DNA of 64,000 bases from RGIG3077 sp045541475 (GTDB lineage Bacteria; Bacillota; Clostridia; Oscillospirales; Ruminococcaceae): assembly GCA_045541475.1 (NCBI GenBank), contig JAZQJI010000040.1, forward strand, positions 1 through 64,000, written 5' to 3'. The first letter of the stretch is position 1. Every line of letters starts with the position of its first letter. A program made the translations under genes and the position numbers. Shown one piece after another: positions 16,266-23,482 of the stretch. Under the pieces are notes generated by a model that was not told the DNA's origin, made no database searches, and saw nothing but the letters and a program-made list of their open reading frames with translations.

Positions 16266-17645
16266 TTATAATCGGTTAACAATGCCTTTAAAATGCTCGC
16301 CACGCTTTTCAAAGTTCGGGTATTTGTCAAAGCTTGCGCAAGCGGGCGAGAGCGTTACAATATCGCCGCTATTAGCAATTTGTGACGCAATTTCTACTGC
16401 CTGCTCCATTGAATCGGCGTGATAAATCGCAAGCTTATTCTCTTCAAAGCCCTGGTAATCACGCACTACTTTTTCGATTTTTTCAGCAGTAGCGCCCATT
16501 AAAATCAACGCTTTTGCCGAATTGTTCAAAGGCAGTGCCAACGGCTCAAACGGGATTTTTTTGTCGTATCCGCCCATTATGATAATCAGCTTTTGCGTAA
16601 ACGCATTAAGTCCTGCCATAACTCTCGTCGGGCTGGTTGCAATGCTGTCGTTGTACCATTTAACGCCGTTAATTTCTCGCACAAATTCAATTCTGTGCTC
16701 AACTCCGCCAAAATTCTGCGCAACGTCCTTTATTACATCAATGTCAACCTCGCCCCATACAGCAGATATCGCTGTCAGATAGTTTTCAACATTATGCATT
16801 CCCGGCAAGCGAATGTTGTCCTTGTGCATGATTTCGGTGATATTGCCTCTGTCGTTATAGCAAAGCACGCTGTCAGAGCGTAAAAATGCGCCGTTTTGTA
16901 CTTCGTGATATCTTGAGAAAAGAGCTAAATCGCCCCTGACCTCATTGTAAAATCCCTTGCTGATTTCATCATCGGCATTGAATATTGTGCGTGTAAATCC
17001 GTCCTGATGTGCAAAAATATTCTTTTTGCAATCAATATATTCTTCCATTGTGCCGTGCACATCAAGATGATTGGGCGTTATGTTGGTGATAACAGCAACG
17101 TCGGGCGATTTGCGCATTGAAATGAGCTGAAAGCTTGAAAGCTCAACAACTGCGATATCATCTGCTTTAATGTCCTCAACAATGGGCAAAAGTGCCTTGC
17201 CTATGTTTCCGCCCTTGTGCACGGTTTTGCCCGATTTGCTCAGAAATTCAGAAATAAGCGTTGTTGTTGTGGTTTTTCCGTCCGAACCCGTAACGGCGTA
17301 GATTTTGCACGGGCAGACCTTGAAAAACATTTCCATTTCAGATGTGATTGCAACGCCGTTTTTGCGAGCGTTAGCTAATTTTTCGTTGTTAAAATACATA
17401 CCGGGAGTTCTGAAAACAACGTCAAAATCACAAAGATTATCAAGATAGCCGTCGCCCAAGATAAATTTTGCGCCGCATTTATTAAATTCCGTGTAAATAT
17501 CGCCCAAAGCGTCGGCATCTTTGCGGTCGCATATAGTCACGTCAAAACCTTTTTTCAAAAATAAACGGATAAGGTCGTTGTGGCTGACGCCCGTGCCTAT
17601 CATGGCGATTTTTTTGCCTGATAAAATATCAAAAGGATTATTCAA
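16266..17645 (-). CDS. murD: UDP-N-acetylmuramoyl-L-alanine:D-glutamate ligase
   Basis: Cytoplasmic peptidoglycan precursor step: adds D-Glu to UDP-MurNAc-L-Ala with ATP. 459 residues: N-terminal Rossmann domain ('IAMIGTGVSHNDL'), ATP-binding 'VTGSDGKTTTTTLI', 'VVELSSFQL', 'ITNITPNHLDVHGTMEEY' with the Mur-ligase His, and the C-terminal ligase domain ('YNDSIATSPTRVMAGL'). TTG start with AGGAG about 11 nt upstream. No other mur genes adjoin. Confidence 0.95.
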   Translation of the reverse strand: MNNPFDILSGKKIAMIGTGVSHNDLIRLFLKKGFDVTICDRKDADALGDIYTEFNKCGAKFILGDGYLDNLCDFDVVFRTPGMYFNNEKLANARKNGVAITSEMEMFFKVCPCKIYAVTGSDGKTTTTTLISEFLSKSGKTVHKGGNIGKALLPIVEDIKADDIAVVELSSFQLISMRKSPDVAVITNITPNHLDVHGTMEEYIDCKKNIFAHQDGFTRTIFNADDEISKGFYNEVRGDLALFSRYHEVQNGAFLRSDSVLCYNDRGNITEIMHKDNIRLPGMHNVENYLTAISAVWGEVDIDVIKDVAQNFGGVEHRIEFVREINGVKWYNDSIATSPTRVMAGLNAFTQKLIIIMGGYDKKIPFEPLALPLNNSAKALILMGATAEKIEKVVRDYQGFEENKLAIYHADSMEQAVEIASQIANSGDIVTLSPACASFDKYPNFEKRGEHFKGIVNRL

Positions 17646-17668
17646 TTTCAGTTTCTCTCCTTAAAAAA

Positions 17669-18280
17669 TCAAACTCCAAAAAGTGTGTTCATAATTTCCT
17701 GCGCAATCATCAAATGACCAAGGTCGGTGGGGTGAACGCCATCACCTGCAAGCCTTTGAGGAGTAAGTGTGATTGCTTTTTCTGCAAATTTTCCGTCTAA
17801 AGCTATGTAATAATCAGCAAATTCAGCCGCCAATTCTCTCACTGCGTGGATTTTCGGGTCAAGGTCAACGCGCCAGTCCTTTCTGTCCTCAGGATAGGGG
17901 AGAACAAAAGGCTCAATCATAAGTATCTGCGAGTTGGGGCACTCTTCCTTAAAGCTTGTCAAAATTCTGCGGTAGCAATCGTAAAAATCCTGGGTTGTGG
18001 TTTCGTCATTGCCGTCAAATCTGCGCCATGTATCGTTGATACCGATAAGTATGCTCAGTAAATCGGGCTTGATATCAAGGCAATCCTCTTGCCAGCGTGC
18101 TTCAAGGTCACGCACGCGGTTTCCGCTTATGCCTCGGTTTAAAACCTTAATTTCGTCGGAATCAATATTCAGTGCAACCAAATCGTTAAAATATCTGGGA
18201 TAGCCGTAGCCTAAGTTGTCGTAATCCTCATAGGTTCTGCCTGCATCTGTAATGCTGTCGCCTATAAATAAAATTTTCAT
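17669..18280 (-). CDS. SGNH/GDSL-family hydrolase
   Basis: 203-residue single-domain esterase/lipase-like protein. Four SGNH blocks are present: 'IGDSITDAG' (Ser nucleophile), 'RGISGNRVRDL' (Gly), 'IGINDTW' (Asn) and 'DGVHPTDLGH' (Asp/His). No signal peptide, so it is cytoplasmic; relatives act on acetylated sugars or lipids but the substrate is unknown. Start at 18280 (AAAGGAAAA site); the upstream in-frame ATG at 18337 lacks one. Confidence 0.9.
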   Translation of the reverse strand: MKILFIGDSITDAGRTYEDYDNLGYGYPRYFNDLVALNIDSDEIKVLNRGISGNRVRDLEARWQEDCLDIKPDLLSILIGINDTWRRFDGNDETTTQDFYDCYRRILTSFKEECPNSQILMIEPFVLPYPEDRKDWRVDLDPKIHAVRELAAEFADYYIALDGKFAEKAITLTPQRLAGDGVHPTDLGHLMIAQEIMNTLFGV

Positions 18281-18420
18281 GATAAATTTTCCTTTCTTTG
18301 ATACTAAAAATATACAATATAAATTATACTCTTTCACAGCTTTCTTGTCAATAAAAACCTAAGTCTTTGTGTCGATGCCCGAAAAAAATATAGCAGATAT
18401 AAATATTTACGCAATTCTGC

Positions 18421-18449
18421 TTGTGATAATAATCTGTTTATGCTATAAT
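18421..18449 (+). promoter_or_regulatory. SigA promoter for the Nudix gene
   Basis: TTGTGA (18421-18426), 17 bp, TATAAT (18444-18449), 31 nt before the start codon. Confidence 0.75.
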
Positions 18450-18479
18450 TATAAAAAATCGTAAAGGGGATAACGCAAA

Positions 18480-18932
18480 ATGAGCAATAGATTTTACGCA
18501 GTATGCGGAATTGTTGAAATAGACGGAAAAATCCTCATGGTAAGGCATACCTACGGAAACGCCAAGGACAGAATTTTGCTCCCCGGCGGATTTGTAAAGG
18601 AAAACGAACTCCCCGACAGAGCAATAGAACGTGAAATTTTAGAAGAAACAGGCGTATCTGCAAAAACTGTTTCCGTTATGGCGACGCAGTTCAAACCCTC
18701 GCAATGGTGTATGGTTTTTGTAATGGAATATATTTCGGGCACGCCTAAATCCGATAACTACGAAAACAACGAGGTGCTTCTGCTCACAGCTTGCGACGCA
18801 GTAAAACGTGATGATATCACGAATATGAGCCGTGAATTGATAAAAGCATATATGAATAACCGAAAGTCGCTTGAAAAGAGCGATTATGCTCCGCAATCAG
18901 CAAATGCCGACGAGTATTCGATTTATATGTGA
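18480..18932 (+). CDS. Nudix hydrolase
   Basis: 150-residue Nudix-fold pyrophosphohydrolase. The Nudix box is complete: 'GGFVKENELPDRAIERE' followed by ILEETGV (G-x5-E-x7-REUxEExGU). Substrate is probably a nucleoside diphosphate derivative but cannot be named. AAAGGGG precedes the ATG. The lipoprotein gene downstream has its own AGGAGG site. Confidence 0.9.
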   Translation: MSNRFYAVCGIVEIDGKILMVRHTYGNAKDRILLPGGFVKENELPDRAIEREILEETGVSAKTVSVMATQFKPSQWCMVFVMEYISGTPKSDNYENNEVLLLTACDAVKRDDITNMSRELIKAYMNNRKSLEKSDYAPQSANADEYSIYM

Positions 18933-18971
18933 TTAAACATACCCTAAAAACAGAAATAGGAGGATGAATTT

Positions 18972-19553
18972 ATGAAGCATTTATTGTTAAGCTTAATCGT
19001 AATATGTATGTCGATATTCTTTCTTGCTTGCCAAAACATGACTGATAAATCCGAATCTCAAAGCAACAGTGGCAAGATTAAGATTAGTACTGATACGCTT
19101 GAAATTTCGCAGTTTAATGATTGCGATTTCAGCATAAGCGCCCCCGAACCGACCGAAATTGCAAGAGTAGGCGCATTTGAAGTTCCTGATATCGAAAGCC
19201 CGCATTATGTATACGACAGCGTTTATATGACATTGGAAAAGAGAGAATACAGCTTTGATGAAACGGTACGCTTTAGCATACACAACAAAACTGAAAGAGA
19301 ACTGGGTGCAGGCGATTATTATCAGGTTGAAATTTATCTTGACGGAAATTGGTACGTTCTGCCAAGGGGCGATATCATGGATATTATGGATATAATCCCC
19401 GTCGGTGAATGTGACGAAGGCGTGCCGATTAGTGATGTTGATGCCGATTTGATTGAAGGACGTTACAGAGTGCTGTTCCCCGTTATGATGGCTTTGGAAG
19501 ATAACACTGCCTTACCAATTGTTTTGTGCGGAGAATTTGATTTGCGCAGTTGA
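18972..19553 (+). CDS. lipoprotein with Ig-like domain
   Basis: 193 residues. A signal peptide ends in a lipobox (FFLAC, Cys20), giving a membrane-anchored surface lipoprotein. The mature part has a Ser/Asn-rich linker and a beta-rich domain (about 80-190: 'VYMTLEKREYSFDETVRFSI...YYQVEIYLDGNWYVLP') resembling the Ig-like domain often found in Firmicutes lipoproteins. Function unknown. AGGAGG lies 9 nt before the ATG. Confidence 0.8.
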   Translation: MKHLLLSLIVICMSIFFLACQNMTDKSESQSNSGKIKISTDTLEISQFNDCDFSISAPEPTEIARVGAFEVPDIESPHYVYDSVYMTLEKREYSFDETVRFSIHNKTERELGAGDYYQVEIYLDGNWYVLPRGDIMDIMDIIPVGECDEGVPISDVDADLIEGRYRVLFPVMMALEDNTALPIVLCGEFDLRS

Positions 19554-19592
19554 CAGAATATTCTACAAACAACACAAAGGGAGTGTGCGAAT

Positions 19593-19892
19593 ATGCAAAA
19601 TATAATACTTTCTGCTGATGGTGATGTAAAAGTATTCAGCGTACCCGATGCAGTCGCCGAAAATCTTGAAAAATACTGTATAGATTTTTGCGATAAATGG
19701 CTTTGGAACAGCCCGGACGCTGAAAAATACAGAACAAAATACGGCGTTTGCTATGATGAAGAAGATTTTATCGAATATCTTAATAAATATATTTTTCCGC
19801 ATGAACAATCAATGCTGATAAAAAATCTCGGAGCAGTTTTATATAAAAATCTGCCCGATGAATATAAGCTTTTGCCGCATTTCTTCTTTTGA
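19593..19892 (+). CDS. hypothetical protein, 99 aa
   Basis: I do not recognise it. A soluble, aromatic-rich protein (many Tyr, Phe, Trp) with no signal or membrane segment, starting 40 nt after the lipoprotein gene with AAAGGGAG upstream and closing with a good terminator, so it ends that transcript. Codon use resembles its neighbours. Confidence 0.65.
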   Translation: MQNIILSADGDVKVFSVPDAVAENLEKYCIDFCDKWLWNSPDAEKYRTKYGVCYDEEDFIEYLNKYIFPHEQSMLIKNLGAVLYKNLPDEYKLLPHFFF

Positions 19893-19906
19893 TTATACAT
19901 AAGAAA

Positions 19907-19939
19907 AGCCGCCGAGAATAAATCTCGGCGGCTTGTTTT
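19907..19939 (+). terminator. terminator after the 19593 gene
   Basis: AGCCGCCGAGA / TCTCGGCGGCT, an 11-bp perfect stem, then TGTTTTG. Confidence 0.9.
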
Positions 19940-19994
19940 GCGCTCATAACTCGCTGTATTTTCGAATAAGTTAATACAAAGGGGGCACTTTTTC

Positions 19995-20582
19995 ATGATG
20001 AACAAGGTTTTTGGCGCAATAATAATCATATCGGTACTGTGCAGTATTTTTACAAGCAATGCATCGCTTGTTACCAACGCATTGCTTGAGGGCGGAGCAA
20101 ATGCGATAGAGCTTTGCTTGTACCTTACGGGTGGAATGTGCGTCTGGGGCGGCTTGATGAGAGTGGCGGAAAAATCGGGAATAACCAAAGCTTTTTCACG
20201 TGCAATAGCACCAATAGGCAAAGTTTTGTTTAAAGATATGGATACAGACTCAAAAGCGTTTTCAGCCATATCAATGAATATTGCGGCAAATTTGTTTGGG
20301 TTGGGCAACGCCGCTACACCTCTTGGACTTAAAGCCATGCGGGAGCTTGACGAGCAAAACAATGGCAGCGATACTGCAAGTGATAACATGATAATCTTTA
20401 CGGTGTTAAACACAGCATCAATAACATTAATACCCACAACAGCCGCCGCTTTAAGATTGAAATACGGCGCAGAAAATCCAATGGAAATACTGCCGTGTGT
20501 GCTGATAGCATCGGCGGCGGCGTTGTTTTTCTCGCTTACTTTCGCAAAGCTTTTGTGCAGAAAGGAAAGCGGACGGAAATGA
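19995..20582 (+). CDS. spmA: spore maturation protein A
   Basis: 195-residue polytopic membrane protein of the nucleoside-recognition (Gate) superfamily with 'NIAANLFGLGNAATPLGLKA' characteristic of SpmA. In Bacillus, SpmA and SpmB are needed for spore core dehydration and heat resistance, and in Clostridium for spore maturation. Preceded by AAAGGGGG. It overlaps spmB by 4 nt (ATGA). Its presence suggests a sporulating organism. Confidence 0.92.
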   Translation: MMNKVFGAIIIISVLCSIFTSNASLVTNALLEGGANAIELCLYLTGGMCVWGGLMRVAEKSGITKAFSRAIAPIGKVLFKDMDTDSKAFSAISMNIAANLFGLGNAATPLGLKAMRELDEQNNGSDTASDNMIIFTVLNTASITLIPTTAAALRLKYGAENPMEILPCVLIASAAALFFSLTFAKLLCRKESGRK

Positions 20583-21106
20583 GCTTTACATCATACATAA
20601 TGCCGATTGCGGCGGCAATGATTATAGCCGTTGGCTTGTATAAAAAAATTAATGTGTTTGATGAATTTATTGCAGGCGCACGGGAAAACTTAAAAACGGG
20701 CGTTGAAATCTGTCCTGCTTTGATAGCGCTTGTAACAGCTATTGCGGTTCTGAGAGAATCGGGTGCGATTGATTTGATATCGCAAGCATTAAAGCCGCTT
20801 TGCACACTGATAGGATTTCCTGATGAATGTATTCCGCTTGCACTTATACGACCGATTTCAGGCAGCGGTGCAACCGCAGTTTTTGAAGATATTTTACGTA
20901 CTCATGGAGCGGACAGCTTTTGTGGTATTGTGGCAAGCGTAATGATGGGCTCGTCAGAAACTACCTTTTATACAATTGCTGTATATTTCAGCGTAACAAA
21001 GGTAAAACGCTTAAAACATACTCTTTTTTGCTCGCTTTTAGGTGATTTTGTATGTTTTATTGCAAGTTTTACCGTTGTTAATCTGTTATTTTCTATAAAA
21101 ATGTAA
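20579..21106 (+). CDS. spmB: spore maturation protein B
   Basis: 175-residue polytopic membrane protein paralogous to SpmA: 'ALIRPISGSGATAVFEDILRTHG' and 'ASVMMGSSETTFYTIAVYF' are typical. The start is the ATG overlapping the spmA stop (MSFTSYIMP); the frame extends upstream inside spmA without a ribosome site. Works with SpmA. Confidence 0.92.
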   Translation: MSFTSYIMPIAAAMIIAVGLYKKINVFDEFIAGARENLKTGVEICPALIALVTAIAVLRESGAIDLISQALKPLCTLIGFPDECIPLALIRPISGSGATAVFEDILRTHGADSFCGIVASVMMGSSETTFYTIAVYFSVTKVKRLKHTLFCSLLGDFVCFIASFTVVNLLFSIKM

Positions 21107-21122
21107 AATAGTAAAAAAATGC

Positions 21123-21151
21123 TTGACTTTTGGAATTACATTTGATATAAT
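21123..21151 (+). promoter_or_regulatory. promoter of tRNA-Lys
   Basis: TTGACT (21123-21128), 17 bp, TATAAT (21146-21151), ten nt before the tRNA 5' end. Confidence 0.85.
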
Positions 21152-21161
21152 TAATCTGTTC

Positions 21162-21237
21162 GAGATATTAGCTCAGTTGGCAGAGCATTTGACTTTTAAT
21201 CAAAGGGTCCGGGGTTCGAATCCCCGATGTCTCACCA
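21162..21237 (+). tRNA. tRNA-Lys (anticodon TTT)
   Basis: 76 nt with encoded CCA. Acceptor GAGATAT/ATGTCTC (one G-U), D-arm GCTCAGTTGGCAGAGC, anticodon arm TTGACTTTTAATCAA (anticodon TTT), T-arm CCGGGGTTCGAATCCCCG. The 100-bp repeat starts at the very next base. Confidence 0.97.
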
Positions 21238-21510
21238 GTCGGGTGCGCCCGACAGCGCAATCACGGGTTTCACTTTCGTGAAGCCCGTTTTGTTTTATCA
21301 CGATAATTTCAGTTATCTGTTTTATGAATGTATTAAAGTCGGGTGCGCCCGACAGCGCAATTACGGGTTTCACTTTCGTGAAGCCCGTTTTGTTTTATCA
21401 CGACAATTTCAGTTATCTGTTTTATGAATGTATTAAAGTCGGGTGCGCCCGACAGCGCAATTACGGGTTTCGCTTTCGTGAAGCCCGTTTTGTTTTATCA
21501 CGACAATTGT
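21238..21510 (+). repeat. 100-bp tandem hairpin repeat, right locus (2.7 units)
   Basis: Units start at 21238, 21338 and 21438, an exact 100-bp period; the third stops after about 70 bp. Each has the near-palindrome GTCGGGTGCGCCCGAC, then a hairpin (ACGGGTTTCAC / GTGAAGCCCGT) with TTTGTTTTA, then an AT-rich spacer. The units differ from each other at only a few bases and from the inverted copy beside rpoD at about one. It begins right after the CCA of tRNA-Lys and points the same way, so it provides up to three successive terminators. Confidence 0.93.
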
Positions 21511-21522
21511 TGTTTAAAAAAC

Positions 21523-21729
21523 AAAAAACCTGAGGAAGAAGAATCTTTCTCAGGCTATACTTTTATACAAGCTTATCAGTTAATATTTCTCCGCCTTGCC
21601 GTCTGTAAAGCGCATAAAACCCGCACGAAGCAGGTGGGTACAAACCCGGTTGTTTCGCGCTCCCTTCGTCCGTGCAAAAACACGGGAGGTCTGCAATCCG
21701 CAATCGGAGTATTATTCCCTTATTATATG
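21523..21729 (-). ncRNA. structured small RNA, possibly 6S RNA
   Basis: No ORF of note, but a complete minus-strand RNA gene: a TATAAT box (21736-21741), about 207 nt, and a terminator hairpin CCTGAG...CTCAGG (21529-21554) followed by six T. The ends can form a closing stem: TAATA..TCCG..TTGC near the 5' side with GGCAA..CGGA..TATTA near the 3' side, with an interrupted rod between them (CGAAG/CTTCG, GGGT-TTGT-ACCC). Size, rod shape and central asymmetry fit 6S RNA, which sequesters SigA holoenzyme. I cannot confirm the family by eye. Confidence 0.5.
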
Positions 21730-21843
21730 TGTTGGATTATAAAAACCTTACATAACAAACAAGGCAGATAGTTTTTTTGATTATCACCTATGCGATTAGT
21801 ATATCACACAAATCAAAATTTATCAACTGTAAATTTGTGTATT

Positions 21844-22266
21844 TCAGTGGCAGCCGCAATCGCAGCCATCGTCACAGTCGCAGTCTTCTTCACAATCGCA
21901 ATCATCGCCGCAGCCGCAGTGGCATTCGTGTTCATGCTCATGGTGGCAGCAACCACAATCGCAATCATCGTCTTCAAAATCAAAAACCTCGTCAAGATGT
22001 TCAATAAAAGTGGAGTATACTTTTTCAAATTCCTTTTCGTCCTCAATGGGTGCGAAAAGCTCTTCGCCATCAACCTCAACAATCTTCATGATAACAAGCT
22101 CTGCATCGCTTTCCAACGCTTTTTCGGGGTCCTCAAAATAGGGAAGCATTGCGTAATAAATGTTATCATCAATTTCAAGAGAATCGAGAGCTTCAAAGGT
22201 AAGCTCGTGACCTTCTTCGTCTACGAGAGTGTAAAGCTCGGGAACAAATGAATCATCGCCAAACAT
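21844..22266 (-). CDS. DUF1292 protein with Cys/His-rich metal-binding tail
   Basis: 140 residues. The N-terminal part ('LVDEEGHELTFEALDSLE', 'ELVIMKIVEVDGEE') matches the small DUF1292 family of Firmicutes. The last ~40 residues hold 14 Cys and 6 His between Asp/Glu, a likely metal-binding tail not usual for the family. Start at 22266 (AGGTGA about 8 nt upstream); the ATG at 22299 has its AAAGG only one base away. It has its own promoter at 22356-22384 and a short 5' hairpin (CTGTTGC / GCAACAG, 22322-22349). Confidence 0.85.
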   Translation of the reverse strand: MFGDDSFVPELYTLVDEEGHELTFEALDSLEIDDNIYYAMLPYFEDPEKALESDAELVIMKIVEVDGEELFAPIEDEKEFEKVYSTFIEHLDEVFDFEDDDCDCGCCHHEHEHECHCGCGDDCDCEEDCDCDDGCDCGCH

Positions 22267-22355
22267 ATATATATTCACCTCACGGCGCTTATGTGCCATG
22301 CCTTTCTGTCTTTATATAGCTGTTGCAGCCTTGATTTATGCACCGCAACAGTTTA

Positions 22356-22384
22356 ATTCTATCATAGATTTGATTTATTGTCAA
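22356..22384 (-). promoter_or_regulatory. promoter of the DUF1292 gene
   Basis: On the minus strand TTGACA (22384-22379), 17 bp, TAGAAT (22361-22356). Lies about 60 bp from the divergent ncRNA promoter. Confidence 0.8.
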
Positions 22385-22442
22385 CAAGATATTGTGAACA
22401 ACATAATAAATAAAATTTTTTCAAGTTTTTTCAAAAAAACTA

Positions 22443-22471
22443 TTGACAAATACCAAAAGGTGTGTTATAGT
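22443..22471 (+). promoter_or_regulatory. promoter of the repeat-bearing ncRNA
   Basis: TTGACA (22443-22448), exactly 17 bp, TATAGT (22466-22471). Expected start near 22478. No protein-coding gene follows for 1 kb. Confidence 0.85.
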
Positions 22472-22563
22472 ATAGTCAAGGAAAGGGAAGAACACCAAGA
22501 CAAAGAGGCAAAAAACTTCCCACACCTCAAATCTTGAAATTTTCAGTTAAGGAGGCGAGTCCC

Positions 22564-22626
22564 ATGGACACAGAATTTTTTCAGCTTAAAGCTTGCATTG
22601 GCGGCTCGTTATCCGCTGCCGTATAA
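22564..22626 (+). CDS. possible 20-aa peptide inside the ncRNA
   Basis: ATG with an ideal AAGGAGG site 8 nt upstream, encoding MDTEFFQLKACIGGSLSAAV and a stop. The peptide could be a real small product or leader. Against it: the ribosome-site-like AAGGAGGCGAGTCC is the same element that recurs as AAGGGGTGAGTCC in the three repeats downstream without a start codon, so it may be an RNA structural motif. Confidence 0.3.
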   Translation: MDTEFFQLKACIGGSLSAAV

Positions 22627-22907
22627 ATAAAGGATTTTTGATTATCAAAATCCTCAGTTCGCCGCTTATGGCTTGAACGGAGCAAAATAATAAGCAGTTG
22701 ATGTAAGCTTTAGCTTTAGACAAATCTTTGAACGTTGCGGGGTCGTTAACCTCGTTCAATGACCATTGAGTCTTTAGATATAAAGCTTATTTTTTATTGA
22801 TAAAGTTTTATCATACGCTTGAGATGAAGGTCTTAATCTTTATGAAAGAGTGATGCTTATGATTGCCGGATGTGAAATTCTTTAAACTTGCTTTTGAAAT
22901 TTAATAA

Positions 22908-23013
22908 CGAAAGGCGAGATGCTTTATGAGAATTTACCATGATAGGAATATTTAAGTGAAAAATCTTTTTAAGGGGTGAGTCCGAAAAGAACTTAAGCGA
23001 ATTGATGAAAGTC
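22908..23013 (+). repeat. structured RNA repeat unit 1
   Basis: Elements in order: CGAAAGG..GATGCTTTATGAG (22908-22930), AAGGGGTGAGTCC (22971-22983), and GATGAAAGTC (23004-23013) as hairpin GAATTGA-TGAAAG-TCATTC. A lone, diverged first element GAAAGAGTGATGCTTATGA also occurs at 22844, and a diverged last element GATGAAGGTC at 22823, suggesting an older decayed unit upstream. Confidence 0.8.
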
Positions 23014-23062
23014 ATTCAAAGAAATTTTTGAGTTAAATGAGTTATAATTTTTTAGTATAAAT

Positions 23063-23165
23063 CGGAAAGGCATGATGCTTTATGAGGACATATCACATAC
23101 TTTGTATTTCATAAAATATCAAAAGGGGTGAGTCCAACGGTTACATCAGCCAAATGATGAAAGTC
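23063..23165 (+). repeat. structured RNA repeat unit 2
   Basis: CGGAAAGG..GATGCTTTATGAG (23063-23085), AAGGGGTGAGTCC (23123-23135), and hairpin AAATGA-TGAAAG-TCGTTT containing GATGAAAGTC (23156-23165). The distance from second to third element is 33 nt, the same as in units 1 and 3, while the first-to-second distance varies (63, 60, 59). Confidence 0.85.
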
Positions 23166-23202
23166 GTTTGAACATTAATTATTCTTCTTAAACATTATTT
23201 TA

Positions 23203-23304
23203 CGGAAAGGGCGGATGCGTAATGAAAGCTCTGCACAGAAGGTATATTTCAGAATAATTTTAAGGGGTGAGTCCAAACTACAATTAAGCAAAACGATGAA
23301 AGTC
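23203..23304 (+). repeat. structured RNA repeat unit 3
   Basis: CGGAAAGG..GATGCGTAATGA (23203-23224), AAGGGGTGAGTCC (23262-23274), and hairpin AAACGA-TGAAAG-TCGTTT containing GATGAAAGTC (23295-23304). Compared with unit 2 the stem changes U-G to C-G while the loop TGAAAG is kept, which is what a conserved RNA hairpin would show. Confidence 0.85.
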
Positions 23305-23328
23305 GTTTTATATAACTAAACCTATAAG

Positions 23329-23365
23329 GCCCATGGGAATGTCGTCCCGTGGGCTTCGTTTTTTT
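23329..23365 (+). terminator. terminator of the ncRNA
   Basis: GCCCATGGGA / TCCCGTGGGC (one G-U) followed by TTCG and seven T (23359-23365). Confidence 0.92.
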
Positions 23366-23413
23366 GTTGGTTAGCTTATTCGTTTGATATAGATGCTTTT
23401 TGCAGAGTAATAC

Positions 23414-23442
23414 TTGCATTTTTGTAAAAAAAGTGCTATAAT
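23414..23442 (+). promoter_or_regulatory. degV promoter
   Basis: TTGCAT (23414-23419), 17 bp, TATAAT (23437-23442), 40 nt before the degV ATG. Confidence 0.75.
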
Positions 23443-23482
23443 GCCTTTTATACTTAAAGAATTTTGAAGGGAAGCGCATATA

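Larger units (their letters stand above)
22478..23365 (+). ncRNA. ~0.89 kb non-coding transcript with tandem structured repeats
   Basis: A strong promoter and a strong terminator (23329-23365) frame about 890 nt without a convincing gene. First part (22478-22796): several hairpins, including GGCGGC...GCTGCC, AGGATTTT/AAAATCCT (22631-22654), GTTCGCC..GGC..GAAC, and a long stem TAAGCTTT.../...AAAGCTTA ending in TTTTTT (22790-22795) that might be an internal terminator. Second part: three repeats of 140-155 nt spacing. I cannot match it to a known RNA family from memory. It lies between the divergent DUF1292 gene and degV, which has its own promoter, so it is not simply a degV leader. Confidence 0.7.

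Noticed and set aside
19995..21106. Nucleoside transporter annotation for the two Gate-domain proteins
   Set aside because: The paired, overlapping organisation and length of the two proteins match SpmA/SpmB rather than NupC-type transporters.
21238..21510. CRISPR-like array
   Set aside because: Units repeat in full including the 'spacer', which is nearly identical between units; no unique spacers and no cas genes.
21227..21771. Three overlapping open frames repeating the same peptide around the right repeat array
   Set aside because: They are translations of the 100-bp tandem repeat; none has a ribosome site and the region is tRNA plus terminator hairpins.
21777..22251. Plus-strand frames opposite the DUF1292 gene
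   Set aside because: Composition is the reverse image of the Cys/His/Asp tail; the minus-strand gene has the promoter, ribosome site and family match.
22908..23304. CRISPR or glycine-type tandem riboswitch for the ncRNA repeats
   Set aside because: Repeated elements are short and scattered with variable linkers; glycine, SAM, M-box, TPP and T-box core motifs are absent, and a terminator separates the RNA from degV.
22908..23304. Hammerhead ribozymes suggested by GATGAAAGTC
   Set aside because: The CUGANGA and GAAA core elements are not arranged with the three required stems; here the bases form the loop of a single hairpin.
23211..23318. Possible 34-codon frame in repeat unit 3
   Set aside because: The frame is not kept in units 1 and 2, which have stops at the corresponding places; RNA structure explains the conservation better.
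22478..23365. tmRNA or RNase P RNA
   Set aside because: No tRNA-like ends with CCA or tag-peptide frame, and no RNase P core sequence is seen.
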